From the NCBI RefSeq assembly GCF_004345645.1, contig NZ_SLWS01000005.1, positions 372,001 through 436,000 on the forward strand: a stretch of DNA of 64,000 nt, read 5' to 3'. Shown in pieces: positions 51,522 through 60,261 of this stretch. Within the stretch, counting starts at the first letter, position 1; every line of letters begins with the position of its first letter. The translations under genes and the position numbers were made by a program. This DNA comes from Actinocrispum wychmicini. Its GTDB lineage: Bacteria > Actinomycetota > Actinomycetes > Mycobacteriales > Pseudonocardiaceae. The notes beneath the pieces were generated by a model, which was not told the DNA's origin, did no database searches, and worked only from the letters and a program-made list of their open reading frames with translations.

Positions 51522-52253
51522 CTAGTTGCCCGGACGACCCGTCGAAGCCGCGGCCAGGGTGTAGACCCGCAGCCGGACGGGGTCGGCCGGCTTGAGCTGG
51601 CTGTTCGGCAGTGGGTCCTGGTCGAAGATGCGGCCGGCCTGGCTCGGGTCGCCGGTCGGTGTGTCGGATCGATCGAAGGCGCCGGTCCATCCGAGGGCTC
51701 GTAGTTTCTGCGTGGCCTGTTCCACGGTGAGGCCGACGAGGTCAGGCACCGCGATGGGAGCGTGGCTGGACGCGCCCAGTACGAGCACGATCGTGGCACC
51801 GCGCCGCACGGACGACCCGACCGGCGGGGTGGTGTCCACGACCACGCCGACAAGGCCCTGATCCGCCTGCCGATGAGTGAGCGGCCCAACCGCCAGACCG
51901 CTTTGCCGCAACGCGGCTCGGGCGTCGCGTTCGGACAGACCAAGCAGCATCGGCACGGTCACCTGCGTGTCAGCCGCGACGGTCGACGCGTGCGTAGTCG
52001 TCGACTTCTGCCCGGTGGGGACCGGGAGCGTCGTTGCAGGGTCCGTGGTCGCCACCGGACTCGGCGTCGAGGTCGTGGTGAAGGGCAAGGGCGGCGTTGA
52101 CGGGGTCGTCTGGCTGGCGTTGACGATCGACGGGCCGTCCGGGCCGTTGTACCGGAGTACGAGCCAGCCGCCGGCCAGGAGCAGGGTGAGGACCATCAGC
52201 CTGGCCGGCACCGCCTCGGCCCGGCCGGTCGGCTTTGACTTCCGCTCACTCAT
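51522..52253 (-). CDS. PASTA-domain membrane protein (243 aa)
   Basis: A short basic N-terminus, one membrane segment (LMVLTLLLAGGWLVL, about residues 19-33) and a Thr/Pro-rich linker. Two PASTA domains follow: about 98-165 (VPMLLGLSERDARAALRQSG, then VVDTTPPVGSSVRRGATIVL) and about 170-240 (VPDLVGLTVEQATQKLRALG, then FDQDPLPNSQLKPADPVRLR). The PASTA part would be outside the membrane and could bind peptidoglycan or muropeptides. It lacks a kinase domain. It is the first gene of a three-gene operon and divergent from the LuxR ATPase gene. Confidence 0.83.
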   Translation of the reverse strand: MSERKSKPTGRAEAVPARLMVLTLLLAGGWLVLRYNGPDGPSIVNASQTTPSTPPLPFTTTSTPSPVATTDPATTLPVPTGQKSTTTHASTVAADTQVTVPMLLGLSERDARAALRQSGLAVGPLTHRQADQGLVGVVVDTTPPVGSSVRRGATIVLVLGASSHAPIAVPDLVGLTVEQATQKLRALGWTGAFDRSDTPTGDPSQAGRIFDQDPLPNSQLKPADPVRLRVYTLAAASTGRPGN

Positions 52254-52330
52254 CCCGCCATGGTCGGGGCGGCGGATCGGGTCCGTCATGAGTAGCGGCC
52301 TACTCAATGCAGGGGAGTAGCGTCCTGGGC

Positions 52331-54895
52331 ATGACGGGCCGGTGGCCGTTGGTCGGCCGTGGCGAGGAAATCGCGTCACTCCATGACACATTGGCCGACG
52401 CGGCCGCACACACGGTGGTCCTGGCCGGGCCCGCGGGTGTGGGCAAGACCAGGCTGGTCGAGGAGTTCGCCGGACAGGCCGCGGCGTCCGGACGGGTGAC
52501 GTGCTGGGTGACCGGGACGAAAACGCTGGCCACGGTCGCCTTCGGTGCCTTCGCGCACCTGCTGCCGGCGTCGAGTGCCGAGGAGCCGACACCGGCGCAG
52601 GTCATGCGGATGGCAGTGGATGAGTTCGCGCGCCGGGCCAGCACGGCAGGGCTTGTCCTGTGTGTGGACGACGCGCATCTGCTGGACGCGTCGTCGGCTG
52701 TGCTGGTGCACACGATGGCACGTAACGGCTTCGCGTTCGTGGTCGCGACCGTACGCAGCGGCGAACAACCACCGGAATCCGTTGTGGCACTGTGGAAGGA
52801 TGGCCTCGGCCCACGCGTCGAACTGCCGTCGTTGTCCCGTGCGCGGACGGCGCGCCTGCTGGCCGAGGTCCTCGGGGGGCAGGTGGACACCGCGACCGAG
52901 TACCGGCTGTGGCGTAGCGCTCAGGGAAACGCGCTTTACCTCAGGGAACTGGTGTTGACTGGGCTGGAGCAGGGCCTGCTGACGGCGCGCGGCGGGGTGT
53001 GGTCGTGGACGGGCGAGTTGGCGTGCGGCGAACGTCTCGGCGAGCTGATCCGTCAACGAGTCGGCGAGGTCGACCAGGCACAGCGTGACACCCTGGAGCT
53101 CCTCGCGTTGGCCGAGCCGGTGGGGCCGGCGTTCCTGGGCGATGACCCGGCGGTGCTGGAAACCCTGGAACAACGCGGCCTGGTCACCGTGACGATGGAG
53201 GGGCGTCGCTGTGTTGTACGGCTGGCGCACCCGCTATATGGGGAGACGCTGCGCGCGGGCATGGGTACCTTACGGCGCCGTGCACTGCATACTCGGCTGG
53301 CCGACACACTGACAGCCTGCGGAGCCCGCCGTCACGGGGACGTGCTGCGCCTCGCGACCTGGCGGCTCGATGATGGTGACGCTGATGCCGAGGCACTGCT
53401 GGCGGGAGCGCGGCAGGCCCGTGCGTTGTCCGACCATGCCCTGGCCGAACGGCTGGCAACCGCCGCCCTGACCGCCGGAGCTGGCCGAGAGGCCGCGACT
53501 CAGCTTGCCGACGCGCTTTTCTGGCAGGACAAGTTCGTCGACGCAGGACGCGTCCTGGACCAGCTCGTACCCGAGGCCGGACACGCGGGGGAGTGGGAGG
53601 CCATCGTCACCAGTTCGTGCTTGTTCTGGGGCTTGGGCGAGGTCGGCCGGGCCGACAAGGTGCTGGGCGCACACCAGGATTCCGCCCACGTCGCGGCGCA
53701 CTGGGCGTCGCTGTTGATGTTCAACGGACGCGCCGGTCAGGCGCTTGCGTTGGCGGAGCCGATCCTGTCGTCAGCGGACAGCGACGACGTGGCACGGGCT
53801 CGAGCGCTGATCGCCGCCGTACCGGCCTGGGCCCTGGTCGGCCGGGGTGACACCGCGGTCGCCGCCGCCACAGCGGGTCTGGCAGTGGCGGCGCAAGTGG
53901 CTGAGGACGAACCGGTCTTCCGGGGATACGTGGTGGCAGGGCAGGCGACGGCGTACTGGTTGCTTGGCGACTTGGACGCGATGGAGAACATCGTCTGTCC
54001 CGCCTACGAGAGCGCCGCGCGCCGCCCCGACGAGCTCGACGGGCTGTGGGCGTTGCAGCTGGCCCGCGTGGCCATGGCCCGTGGCAAACCTCGAAGCGCA
54101 TTGCGGCTGTGCCGGGAGGCGTCCGCACGGTTCCGCGAACACGACGTGATCGGCCAGCTTCCGTCGTGCCTGGCCACGACCGCAATGGCGTACGCAATGC
54201 TCGGTGAGCCGGAGGAAGCCACGCACGCTGCCACAGCCGCACAGCAGGCTCTCCGCCCGGCTGTGCGTGTGGTGAACACGGAGCTGCTGCTGGCTCAGGC
54301 ATGGGCCGCCGCAGCTCGTGGCGAACGTACCTCCGCACGTGAACTGGCCATGACCGCGGCCAACGATGCCGCCGATCTTGGCCTCAAGCCGTTTCAGTCG
54401 TGGGCCCTGCACGAGGCATTGCGTCTCGGCCAGCCGGACGTCTCCATGGCCCTGGCGGCCGACGGCCCGCTGGTCAAGCTCTACGCCGACCATGCGGCCG
54501 CCCACGACGGCCCGACGCTCGACTCTTGCGCCGAGCGGTTCGCGGCTGCCGGCTTCCTCCTCCTGGCGGCCGAAACCTCCGCCCAGGCCGCATTGGCCCA
54601 CGTCCACGACCAGGACGCCCGCAACTCCCGACAGAAAGCGCTCGCCTGGGCAAACCATTGCGAGGGAGCGTCGACCGCGATCTTGCGTACCGTGGCGATC
54701 CCGCAGGTCACCGCGATCAGCGAGCGCGAACGGGAAATCGCCGAGTTGGCAGCCCGGGGTCTCTCCAACCGGCAGATCGCCGACCTGCTCGTCATCTCGA
54801 TCCGGACGGTCGGCAACCACCTCAACCACATCTACACCAAACTCGGCATCAACAGCCGCTCCGAACTGGCGGCGCTGTTGCACGTCATCCAATGA
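52331..54895 (+). CDS. LuxR-family ATP-binding regulator (LAL type, 854 aa)
   Basis: The N-terminal AAA/STAND ATPase has Walker A LAGPAGVGKTRLVEEF (about residue 35) and Walker B LVLCVDDAHLLDASSAVL (about 115). A TPR-like helical middle spans about 330-770 (ARALSDHALAERLATAALTA, LARVAMARGKPRSALRLCRE). The C-terminal LuxR HTH is ISEREREIAELAARGLSNRQ, IADLLVISIRTVGNHLNHIY, TKLGI. The ATG at 52331 with GGGGAG upstream is chosen (ATG 52307 is possible). It is divergent from the PASTA operon, which it may control. Such proteins activate secondary metabolism or transport genes after an inducer binds. Confidence 0.88.
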   Translation: MTGRWPLVGRGEEIASLHDTLADAAAHTVVLAGPAGVGKTRLVEEFAGQAAASGRVTCWVTGTKTLATVAFGAFAHLLPASSAEEPTPAQVMRMAVDEFARRASTAGLVLCVDDAHLLDASSAVLVHTMARNGFAFVVATVRSGEQPPESVVALWKDGLGPRVELPSLSRARTARLLAEVLGGQVDTATEYRLWRSAQGNALYLRELVLTGLEQGLLTARGGVWSWTGELACGERLGELIRQRVGEVDQAQRDTLELLALAEPVGPAFLGDDPAVLETLEQRGLVTVTMEGRRCVVRLAHPLYGETLRAGMGTLRRRALHTRLADTLTACGARRHGDVLRLATWRLDDGDADAEALLAGARQARALSDHALAERLATAALTAGAGREAATQLADALFWQDKFVDAGRVLDQLVPEAGHAGEWEAIVTSSCLFWGLGEVGRADKVLGAHQDSAHVAAHWASLLMFNGRAGQALALAEPILSSADSDDVARARALIAAVPAWALVGRGDTAVAAATAGLAVAAQVAEDEPVFRGYVVAGQATAYWLLGDLDAMENIVCPAYESAARRPDELDGLWALQLARVAMARGKPRSALRLCREASARFREHDVIGQLPSCLATTAMAYAMLGEPEEATHAATAAQQALRPAVRVVNTELLLAQAWAAAARGERTSARELAMTAANDAADLGLKPFQSWALHEALRLGQPDVSMALAADGPLVKLYADHAAAHDGPTLDSCAERFAAAGFLLLAAETSAQAALAHVHDQDARNSRQKALAWANHCEGASTAILRTVAIPQVTAISEREREIAELAARGLSNRQIADLLVISIRTVGNHLNHIYTKLGINSRSELAALLHVIQ

Positions 54896-54995
54896 TGTCC
54901 GGATGTTGTCGTCCAGACCTGCCGATACCGCACCGACGATCAGCACCAGCTACTCAGCCTCTTCCGCCGGCTACACCTCGGCGACGGCCACATTG

Positions 54996-55178
54996 CTAGA
55001 ACTCGTCCTGTAGATGTGCCCGCAAGGTCGCCAGCACCACCACCCGATGCCCGGAGATCATCCAAGTCTGACCGGTAACGCCGTCCGCACCCAGGTACCC
55101 ATTTGTCCGCATCGCCTCATACGCGGGCCTGGACTTGCCGGCCATGGAATCCCCCACGACAAGGAGAAACCCGTCCAC
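54996..55178 (-). pseudogene. NTPase (P-loop) fragment
   Basis: The frame MDGFLLVVGDSMAGKSRPAY, EAMRTNGYLGADGVTG and RVVVLATLRAHLQDEF contains a P-loop of the type GDSMAGKSR. This is found at the N-terminal end of large STAND-like or TPR NTPases of actinomycetes, followed here by a strand with LATLRA. Only 60 residues remain. A weak call. Confidence 0.35.
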
Positions 55179-55209
55179 CTTGAGTGCTGCAGCTTCGACA
55201 TCCGGTCTC

Positions 55210-56081
55210 GTGCCACGAACGGCCGAACCTGATCAAGGGCTCGCCGAGCTCTCCGCCGCCGTGCAACTCCCTGACGTCGCGCTGGCCGCCTACGACGACG
55301 TGCAGGCGTTCCACGACTCCGTCATCGCCAACCGACGCCAGTACCTCGACGCTGAGATCGGTCGCATTACCAACCACCTGGCCACCAACACCTAGGAGCG
55401 AGACCGCCTTGCCGAACAACGGCCTGAGGGCATGCGACTGCCTGCCAGTGGCGGCGCTGCGGAAACCTTGCTCGAACTGCAACGGGATGTCGCCAAGCGC
55501 CAGGTCCGCGTCGAACAGCTGCGCAACCGCTACGACAACGCCATCGCGCTTGAATCACAGCAGGGCGAGCTCCGGCTGGAACGTCAACGGCTCGCCGCCA
55601 TCCTGACCCGCGATCTGGCCGAGCGCCAACAAGTGCTGCGCCCGGCGTTCGTGATCTTCGAACGACTGTCGCAACGTCTCTACGCCGATCAGCAACACGG
55701 TCGCCTGGTCGTCAACGCCACCGACAACGGCCCCGAGATCACCGCCACCATTCCCCGCGGGCGCAGCAAGGGCATCACCAATATGCAGGTCTACTGCTTC
55801 GACCTCGACCTGATCACCCTGTGGTCCGCAAACAACGCGGCCCGGGCTTCCTCGTCCACGACAGCCACCTGTTCGACGGCGTCGACGAACGCCAACGCGC
55901 CTCAGCTCTCCAGTTGGGCGCCGAGTACGCGGCTGCTGAAGGCTTCCAGTACATCGTCACCCTCAACAGCGATGAAACCCCGAACACGCTGCCCGACGGT
56001 CGCGCTGTTGAGGACTTCGTCCTTCCCGAACGTCTCACCGACCACGGTGAGGATGGCGGCCTTTTCGGCCAGCGGTTCTGA
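55210..56081 (+). pseudogene. DUF2326 (SMC-like ATPase of ABC-three-component system) C-terminal relic
   Basis: One frame covers VALAAYDDVQAFHDSVIANR, YLDAEIGRITNHLATNT, then an in-frame TAG at 55393. It continues ERDRLAEQRPEGMRLPASGG, AAETLLELQRDVAKRQVRVE (coiled coil) and MQVYCFDLDLITLWS. Near 55825 the frame shifts to GPGFLVHDSHLFDGVDERQR, YIVTLNSDETPNTLPDG and VLPERLTDHGEDGGLFGQRF. The DSHLFDGVDERQ block and the coiled coil identify DUF2326, the ATPase of ABC-3C systems. The N-terminal ATP-binding half is missing. No partner genes are seen. Confidence 0.75.
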
Positions 56082-56177
56082 CCGGCGACATCGCCGATGA
56101 CTCATGAGATGTGTGCGACCTCATGGTTGTGTCGCCTATCCTGTCAGATGCCGCAGGGGCAGCGGCCCAGGGCCTTG

Positions 56178-56405
56178 TCACGCCGAGGGGCGGGTGGGTG
56201 GCCAGCTGCGGGGATTGGCCAGCGTGGAGTCGGTGATCAGGTACAGGGCCGCGGGGCCGTACTGCGAGTCGACATAAGCGCAAGCGCCGCCGGTGGGCCG
56301 CAGTCCCATCTCCTCAAGTTGGGATTGGGTGCGGAGAAAGCCAGGCGCTTGGTTTGCGTGGTAGCAGGGCAGGCCATGCGGAGTCCAGTCGTACGGCACA
56401 CTCAT
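56178..56405 (-). CDS. Small RRQRL-like/plasmid-type protein (75 aa)
   Basis: Contains FLRTQSQLEEMGLRPTGGAC and AYVDSQYGPAALYLITDST. This resembles small proteins of actinomycete integrative plasmids that have a T/RRQL..GLRPGG motif near the N-terminus. The Cys-based zinc site is not evident. No convincing ribosome binding site. The gene stands alone between two defence-like relics. Coding is plausible; the function is unknown. Confidence 0.4.
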   Translation of the reverse strand: MSVPYDWTPHGLPCYHANQAPGFLRTQSQLEEMGLRPTGGACAYVDSQYGPAALYLITDSTLANPRSWPPTRPSA

Positions 56406-56553
56406 CCGACGACCATAGCGACGTACACCCGGGTCGCGGATCCACCAAGAGCGTGCTGATGTTGTTGTCTGCCAACGTCTAACTGTCGACCTGCTGACCT
56501 GAGCCGAGACCCCCGATGCTCCGCATCCCTTCCGGCGGCGTCAGGTCATGCTT

Positions 56554-57810
56554 TCACCATTGCAGGTCCTGCCCCGGGTATCCGAACTGGGACACCACGT
56601 CGGTCGCGATCGCCCGGGCGATCGCGCGCATTTGATCGACGACGTCGGTTCTCGGGGCGACAGTGACCGCTGGTATGAATCGGCGGACGTCTCTGGTCCA
56701 GAAGGGCTGGGTAAAGTTACCTCCGTGTCGGTCGGGCGCGATCAAGGCGAAGGGGGACTCGTCAGATCGCAGCAGGTCCACGCGTAGCAACGTATGCCCG
56801 GTGAATCCACTCGCTTCAGCGGTGGACTGGACAAGCGCTACGAGGTCGACGGCGAACCCGGTGACCATGTAGTCAGGCACGCAGCACTTGCCCTTGATGG
56901 AATCGCGGTACCAGCCGTCGAGTCGCGTGGCCAGGACGGTGCTCCCGTCGTGGTGTAGTTCGATGTGGACCTGATCGCTCAAGCCTTCCGGGGTGCGGTT
57001 TGTCTGTGTTGCAGCCACCCATCGGCGAAGTCCCACCCTGGGGTTCAACGCGTTGTTGTCCAGGGCGCGGATGACTTCGGCGCGGCGGTTGCTGGCAGGT
57101 GCGATGTTCACGCCGAGTTGCAATGCGTGTTGCAGTGTGGCGACTGTAGCGTCGCGGTCTGGCGCTGGTGTGGTCGACGGGACGGGGACGCTGGGATGTG
57201 CCGCACCGACCAGCCAGCAGCCGCTGTGCACGTCGACCTGATCGGCGACATGGTCGATCAACTCGGCCAGGCGGGTTTCCTGGGAGGCTTGCCGGGCGAA
57301 GCGTTCCCGGTAGGCGCGGTCGAGGTCGAATTCGCGCATCCAGAACGTCTGCGTGCCGACCCGGTACGGGAAGCCAAGGGTGTTGTCCTTGCCGATGCCG
57401 TGTGGTGCGTCCGGGCTTTCCGGCACGCTGATCACCAGGAAACCCTGGCTGGCCGATCCTGGTTGGGGTAGGGCGAGGAATTCCACACCGCTGACCATGG
57501 GGTTGATGCGGGTGCTGAGCCACGCCCGGATCCGGCGCTGTTCGCCTTCGGCCAGGCTCACTGGCATCGCTGTGGCCGCGCGGCCGGTCGAGCGCTCCTC
57601 GGCCACCCCGTACACCAGCAGACCGCCTCGGCTGTTAGCGAACGCGGCGACGTCTTTGGCTGTTTCATCGCCGTCGGTGGACAGTTCCCGCTTCCAGTCC
57701 AGGCGTTCGTCTTCCGCTACTTTGTCGTCGATCGCCTTCAGTACCAGGTCATAGTCAAGCGTGCCGGTCACCCCGAGGGCGGCGTGGATGCTGGAGAAGC
57801 GGACGGTCAT
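56554..57810 (-). CDS. AlbA_2/Schlafen-like nucleic acid-binding domain protein (418 aa)
   Basis: Residues about 15-150 form an AlbA_2 (Schlafen, formerly AAA_4) domain: VAEDERLDWKRELSTDGDET, AKDVAAFANSRGGLLVYGVA, later FLVISVPESPDAPHGIGKDN and FPYRVGTQTFWMREFDLDRA. The rest is a C-terminal region of unknown fold with ATLQHALQLGVNIAPASNRR and a Trp/Arg-rich end. The start ATG 57810 gives the full domain; the binding site is poor. Proteins with this domain act in RNA or DNA binding and appear in defence systems. It stands alone, next to defence relics and integrase 2. Confidence 0.78.
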   Translation of the reverse strand: MTVRFSSIHAALGVTGTLDYDLVLKAIDDKVAEDERLDWKRELSTDGDETAKDVAAFANSRGGLLVYGVAEERSTGRAATAMPVSLAEGEQRRIRAWLSTRINPMVSGVEFLALPQPGSASQGFLVISVPESPDAPHGIGKDNTLGFPYRVGTQTFWMREFDLDRAYRERFARQASQETRLAELIDHVADQVDVHSGCWLVGAAHPSVPVPSTTPAPDRDATVATLQHALQLGVNIAPASNRRAEVIRALDNNALNPRVGLRRWVAATQTNRTPEGLSDQVHIELHHDGSTVLATRLDGWYRDSIKGKCCVPDYMVTGFAVDLVALVQSTAEASGFTGHTLLRVDLLRSDESPFALIAPDRHGGNFTQPFWTRDVRRFIPAVTVAPRTDVVDQMRAIARAIATDVVSQFGYPGQDLQW

Positions 57811-58453
57811 GCGGGCCAGCCTACGATCAGCCACCAGCCAATATCGGGCCGCGCCCGTGGCCGGGTGCACTCCGGTTCACTACATGTGGCGTGCGACCTT
57901 TGAGGGCTGAGATCAGTAGGGCAGCGGTGAGCGCGGGGGCGAGGACCAGCTCGGGATAACGTCGAGCTGGACGTCAGAGCTGCCGCCAGGCGCAGGTTGC
58001 GAGCAGGACCCGGCCGGTGTCGCGGCTGTAGTGGCCCTCCGCAGTCGTGTCAGCTCCCTCCAGGCCGCTCGACCGCGCATTCGACGCCGGCCAGGGATGA
58101 GACCAGCGCATCAGAGAGCTGATCTTGATCGGCTTCGGTGAACATGTGCAGACAGTGCATCCAACTGTCACGACTGTGTCCCTGACCGTCGGCCGCTTGT
58201 GAGCGGGCGCTGGTGCCGGTGGGCAGGCGCATAACGTGAGCAACGCTCCGCCACCTTGGAGCCATCACCGTTCCTTACGCCTTCCGACAGGACTCTGGTC
58301 CCCATGATCCGCCCCGTTGGGCCACTCCTTGTCTCGCACGCGCTGGTCCGCCGCCTGCGGGCTCGGTAGCTCAGGGGGATGGCGGAAAGACACCTTCACT
58401 GACTGAGGTACGAACACAACGGCTCAAAACCGGTGTTTACGCTGGTCAGAGCT
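57811..58453. other. Gene-poor region between Schlafen-like gene and pseudo-tRNA
   Basis: About 640 bp. A minus-strand patch near 58050-58190 reads GHSRDSWMHCLHMFTEADQD and QLSDALVSSLAGVECAVERP. It looks coded but has no convincing start or family. Around 58360-58440 there is a tRNA-like D arm sequence (GGTAGCTCAGGGGGAT), without a matching T arm. Otherwise nothing is seen. Confidence 0.3.
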
Positions 58454-58528
58454 AGCCCCCAGTCAGGAATCGAACCTGCGGCCTTGAGATTAGAAGTCCT
58501 ACGCTCTGTCCAACTGAGCTATGGAGGT
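58454..58528 (-). tRNA. Degenerate tRNA-Arg(TCT), probably a pseudo-tRNA
   Basis: The minus strand has a normal D arm (AGCTCAGTTGGACAGAGC), anticodon loop CTTCTAA (TCT) and T loop (GGTTCGATTCC). However, the first acceptor pair is A-C, the anticodon stem has one mismatch, and the 3' T-stem strand has an extra A compared with a regular tRNA-Arg (cctgactggggg against cctgctggggg). It lies 50 bp beyond the 3' end of integrase 2. It is probably an old attachment-site copy rather than an expressed gene. Confidence 0.6.
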
Positions 58529-58578
58529 GTGACGTTCCGTGAACCAGTGATGGACGGTCTGCTTCCCCGGCCGGCACA

Positions 58579-60261
58579 TCAGCGCCCCGTGCCGCACCTG
58601 TTTCTGGTGTGTCCTTTGTGGGTGTGGCCGGCGATGTGGCGTGGTGGCCGGTGTCGGGGCGGTGTGTGGCGGGGGAGTGGTTGGCGGGCGGGTAGTTGGG
58701 TGGGTACGCGGGTTGGTACGAGTTGGGGGATGGGTGCTGGTGATGGTGTGGTGGGTGGGTTGTTGGTGATGGTGGTGGGGTGTCCTGGTGTGGTGTGGAC
58801 GAGGTTTTCGTGGGCGAGTTGGGTGATGGCGCGGTGGATGGTGCTGGGGGCGACGTGGTAGTGGGTGGCGAGGGTGTGGAGGTTGGGTAGGTGGGTTGTG
58901 GGTGGGTAGGTGTGGTTGGTGATGGCGGTGCGTAGGTCGTTGGCGATGGCCTGATGCGGGCTGGTGGAGGTGGGTGTGGGTGTGGGTGGTTGGGGTGTGA
59001 CGGTGAGACGCAGTGGGAGGCGGTTGGTGAGGAGGGTGCTGGCGCGTTGGTCGGCTTCGTTGATCCAGGCGGTGTAGGAGTTGAGGGTCATGGCGCTGTC
59101 GGAGTGGCCGAGTCGGCTGGCGACGGTGCGGAGGTCGACGCCGGCGAGGATGAGTTCGGTGGCGTGGTAGTGGCGGAGTTTGTGCAGTGTGGTGTGGATT
59201 CCCAGCCGGGTGGTGTGTCGGCGGAAGAGTTGGCTGAGGGTGTTTGGTGCGATGCAGGTTGATCCGTCGGGTGTGTGTGAGAACAGGAAGGCGTTGGGGG
59301 CGCTGGTGATCCTGCGGGCGGCGGCTTGGTGGCGGCGGTGGTTGAGGTAGGCGGCGAGGAGGTTGGTGGTGTCGGGGTCGAGGACGATGTGGCGGTGTTG
59401 GTGCAGTTTGGTGTCTTTCTCGATGAGGTTGGGGCCGTCGTGGGCGATGCTGGTGTGGATGTGCAGGACGCGACGGTGGGGGTCGAAGTCGTTCCAGCGT
59501 AGGGCGCACAGTTCGCCGCGGCGGGCGCCGGTGGTGATGGCGGTCCAGGCCAGGACGCCGAGGAGTGGGTCGGGTTCGGCCCAGAAGTGGGTGAGGACGC
59601 GGGCGACGTCGGCGGGGTGGGGTGGTCGTGGGTGGGGTCGTGGTTTGGCGGGTGGTTTGGCCAAGGTGGTGGGGCTGGTGGTGATCCATCCCCAGCGTTG
59701 GGCGGATCGGTAGGCGCCGCTGATGAGGTAGTGGACCTTGCGGATGCTCGCGGCGGACAGTGGCCGGCATTCGTGTCCTGGGCCGATATGTTTGTGCTGC
59801 TCGAGTGTGGTGGCGCGTGGGGATAGTGGGGTGCAGTGGGCGCGGCAGCGGGCGAGGGTGGCGTAGAGCGCGTCGAGTGTTTCGGCGGTGATCGTGTGGA
59901 TGCAGAGGTGGCCGATCAACGGTGCGATGTGGGTGCGGTGCGATCCTTGGTAACCGGCTTTGGTGGTGACCGCGACGGGCAGCTTGGCGATGTGTTCGTT
60001 GATCAGTTCAGTGAGGGTGGCGGTGGTCTGGAGCTGGTGTTGCTGGTCGATGCGGTCGATGAATTGCTGGAGAACGCGCTGTGCCTGGTGTTCGGCGGTG
60101 GGGCCGGCGGGGATGGTGTCGGTCAGGTAGTGGGGTTTGTGGGTGATGGGGTCGGTTCCGGAGTAGATGCGTACGCGTAGTGATCCGCTGGGCAGGGTGC
60201 CGATGTGGCCGCGGCGACGGGACCTATGGGCACGTTTGCGGGGACGGGTGGTTGATTTCAT
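58579..60261 (-). CDS. Tyrosine integrase with C-terminal GntR-type winged helix (second copy, 560 aa)
   Basis: From ATG 60261 (GGAA upstream). The N-terminal arm-binding domain has LPSGSLRVRIYSGTDPITHK, followed by a core-binding domain (VTTKAGYQGSHRTHIAPLIG). The catalytic domain has AITTGARRGELCALRW, HTTLHKLRHYHATELI, RLGHSDSAMTLNSYTAW (Arg, His-Arg, His, Tyr). After it comes a GntR-like winged helix (QAIANDLRTAITNHTYPPTT, then STIHRAITQLAHENLVHTTP) and a Pro/His/Arg-rich tail. It is clearly paralogous to integrase 1 (13408) over the full length. It lies between the intact tRNA-Arg(CCT) and a pseudo-tRNA-Arg(TCT). Confidence 0.88.
   Translation of the reverse strand: MKSTTRPRKRAHRSRRRGHIGTLPSGSLRVRIYSGTDPITHKPHYLTDTIPAGPTAEHQAQRVLQQFIDRIDQQHQLQTTATLTELINEHIAKLPVAVTTKAGYQGSHRTHIAPLIGHLCIHTITAETLDALYATLARCRAHCTPLSPRATTLEQHKHIGPGHECRPLSAASIRKVHYLISGAYRSAQRWGWITTSPTTLAKPPAKPRPHPRPPHPADVARVLTHFWAEPDPLLGVLAWTAITTGARRGELCALRWNDFDPHRRVLHIHTSIAHDGPNLIEKDTKLHQHRHIVLDPDTTNLLAAYLNHRRHQAAARRITSAPNAFLFSHTPDGSTCIAPNTLSQLFRRHTTRLGIHTTLHKLRHYHATELILAGVDLRTVASRLGHSDSAMTLNSYTAWINEADQRASTLLTNRLPLRLTVTPQPPTPTPTSTSPHQAIANDLRTAITNHTYPPTTHLPNLHTLATHYHVAPSTIHRAITQLAHENLVHTTPGHPTTITNNPPTTPSPAPIPQLVPTRVPTQLPARQPLPRHTPPRHRPPRHIAGHTHKGHTRNRCGTGR

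Noticed and set aside
58360..58440. Second tRNA-like sequence (GGTAGCTCAGGGGGAT) on the plus strand
   Set aside because: A D-arm-like segment is visible, but no anticodon stem, T arm or acceptor pairing could be made; not called.
58499..59770. Minus-strand Pro/His/Arg-rich frame of 423 codons within integrase 2
   Set aside because: A shadow frame of the integrase with extreme composition and no motif.
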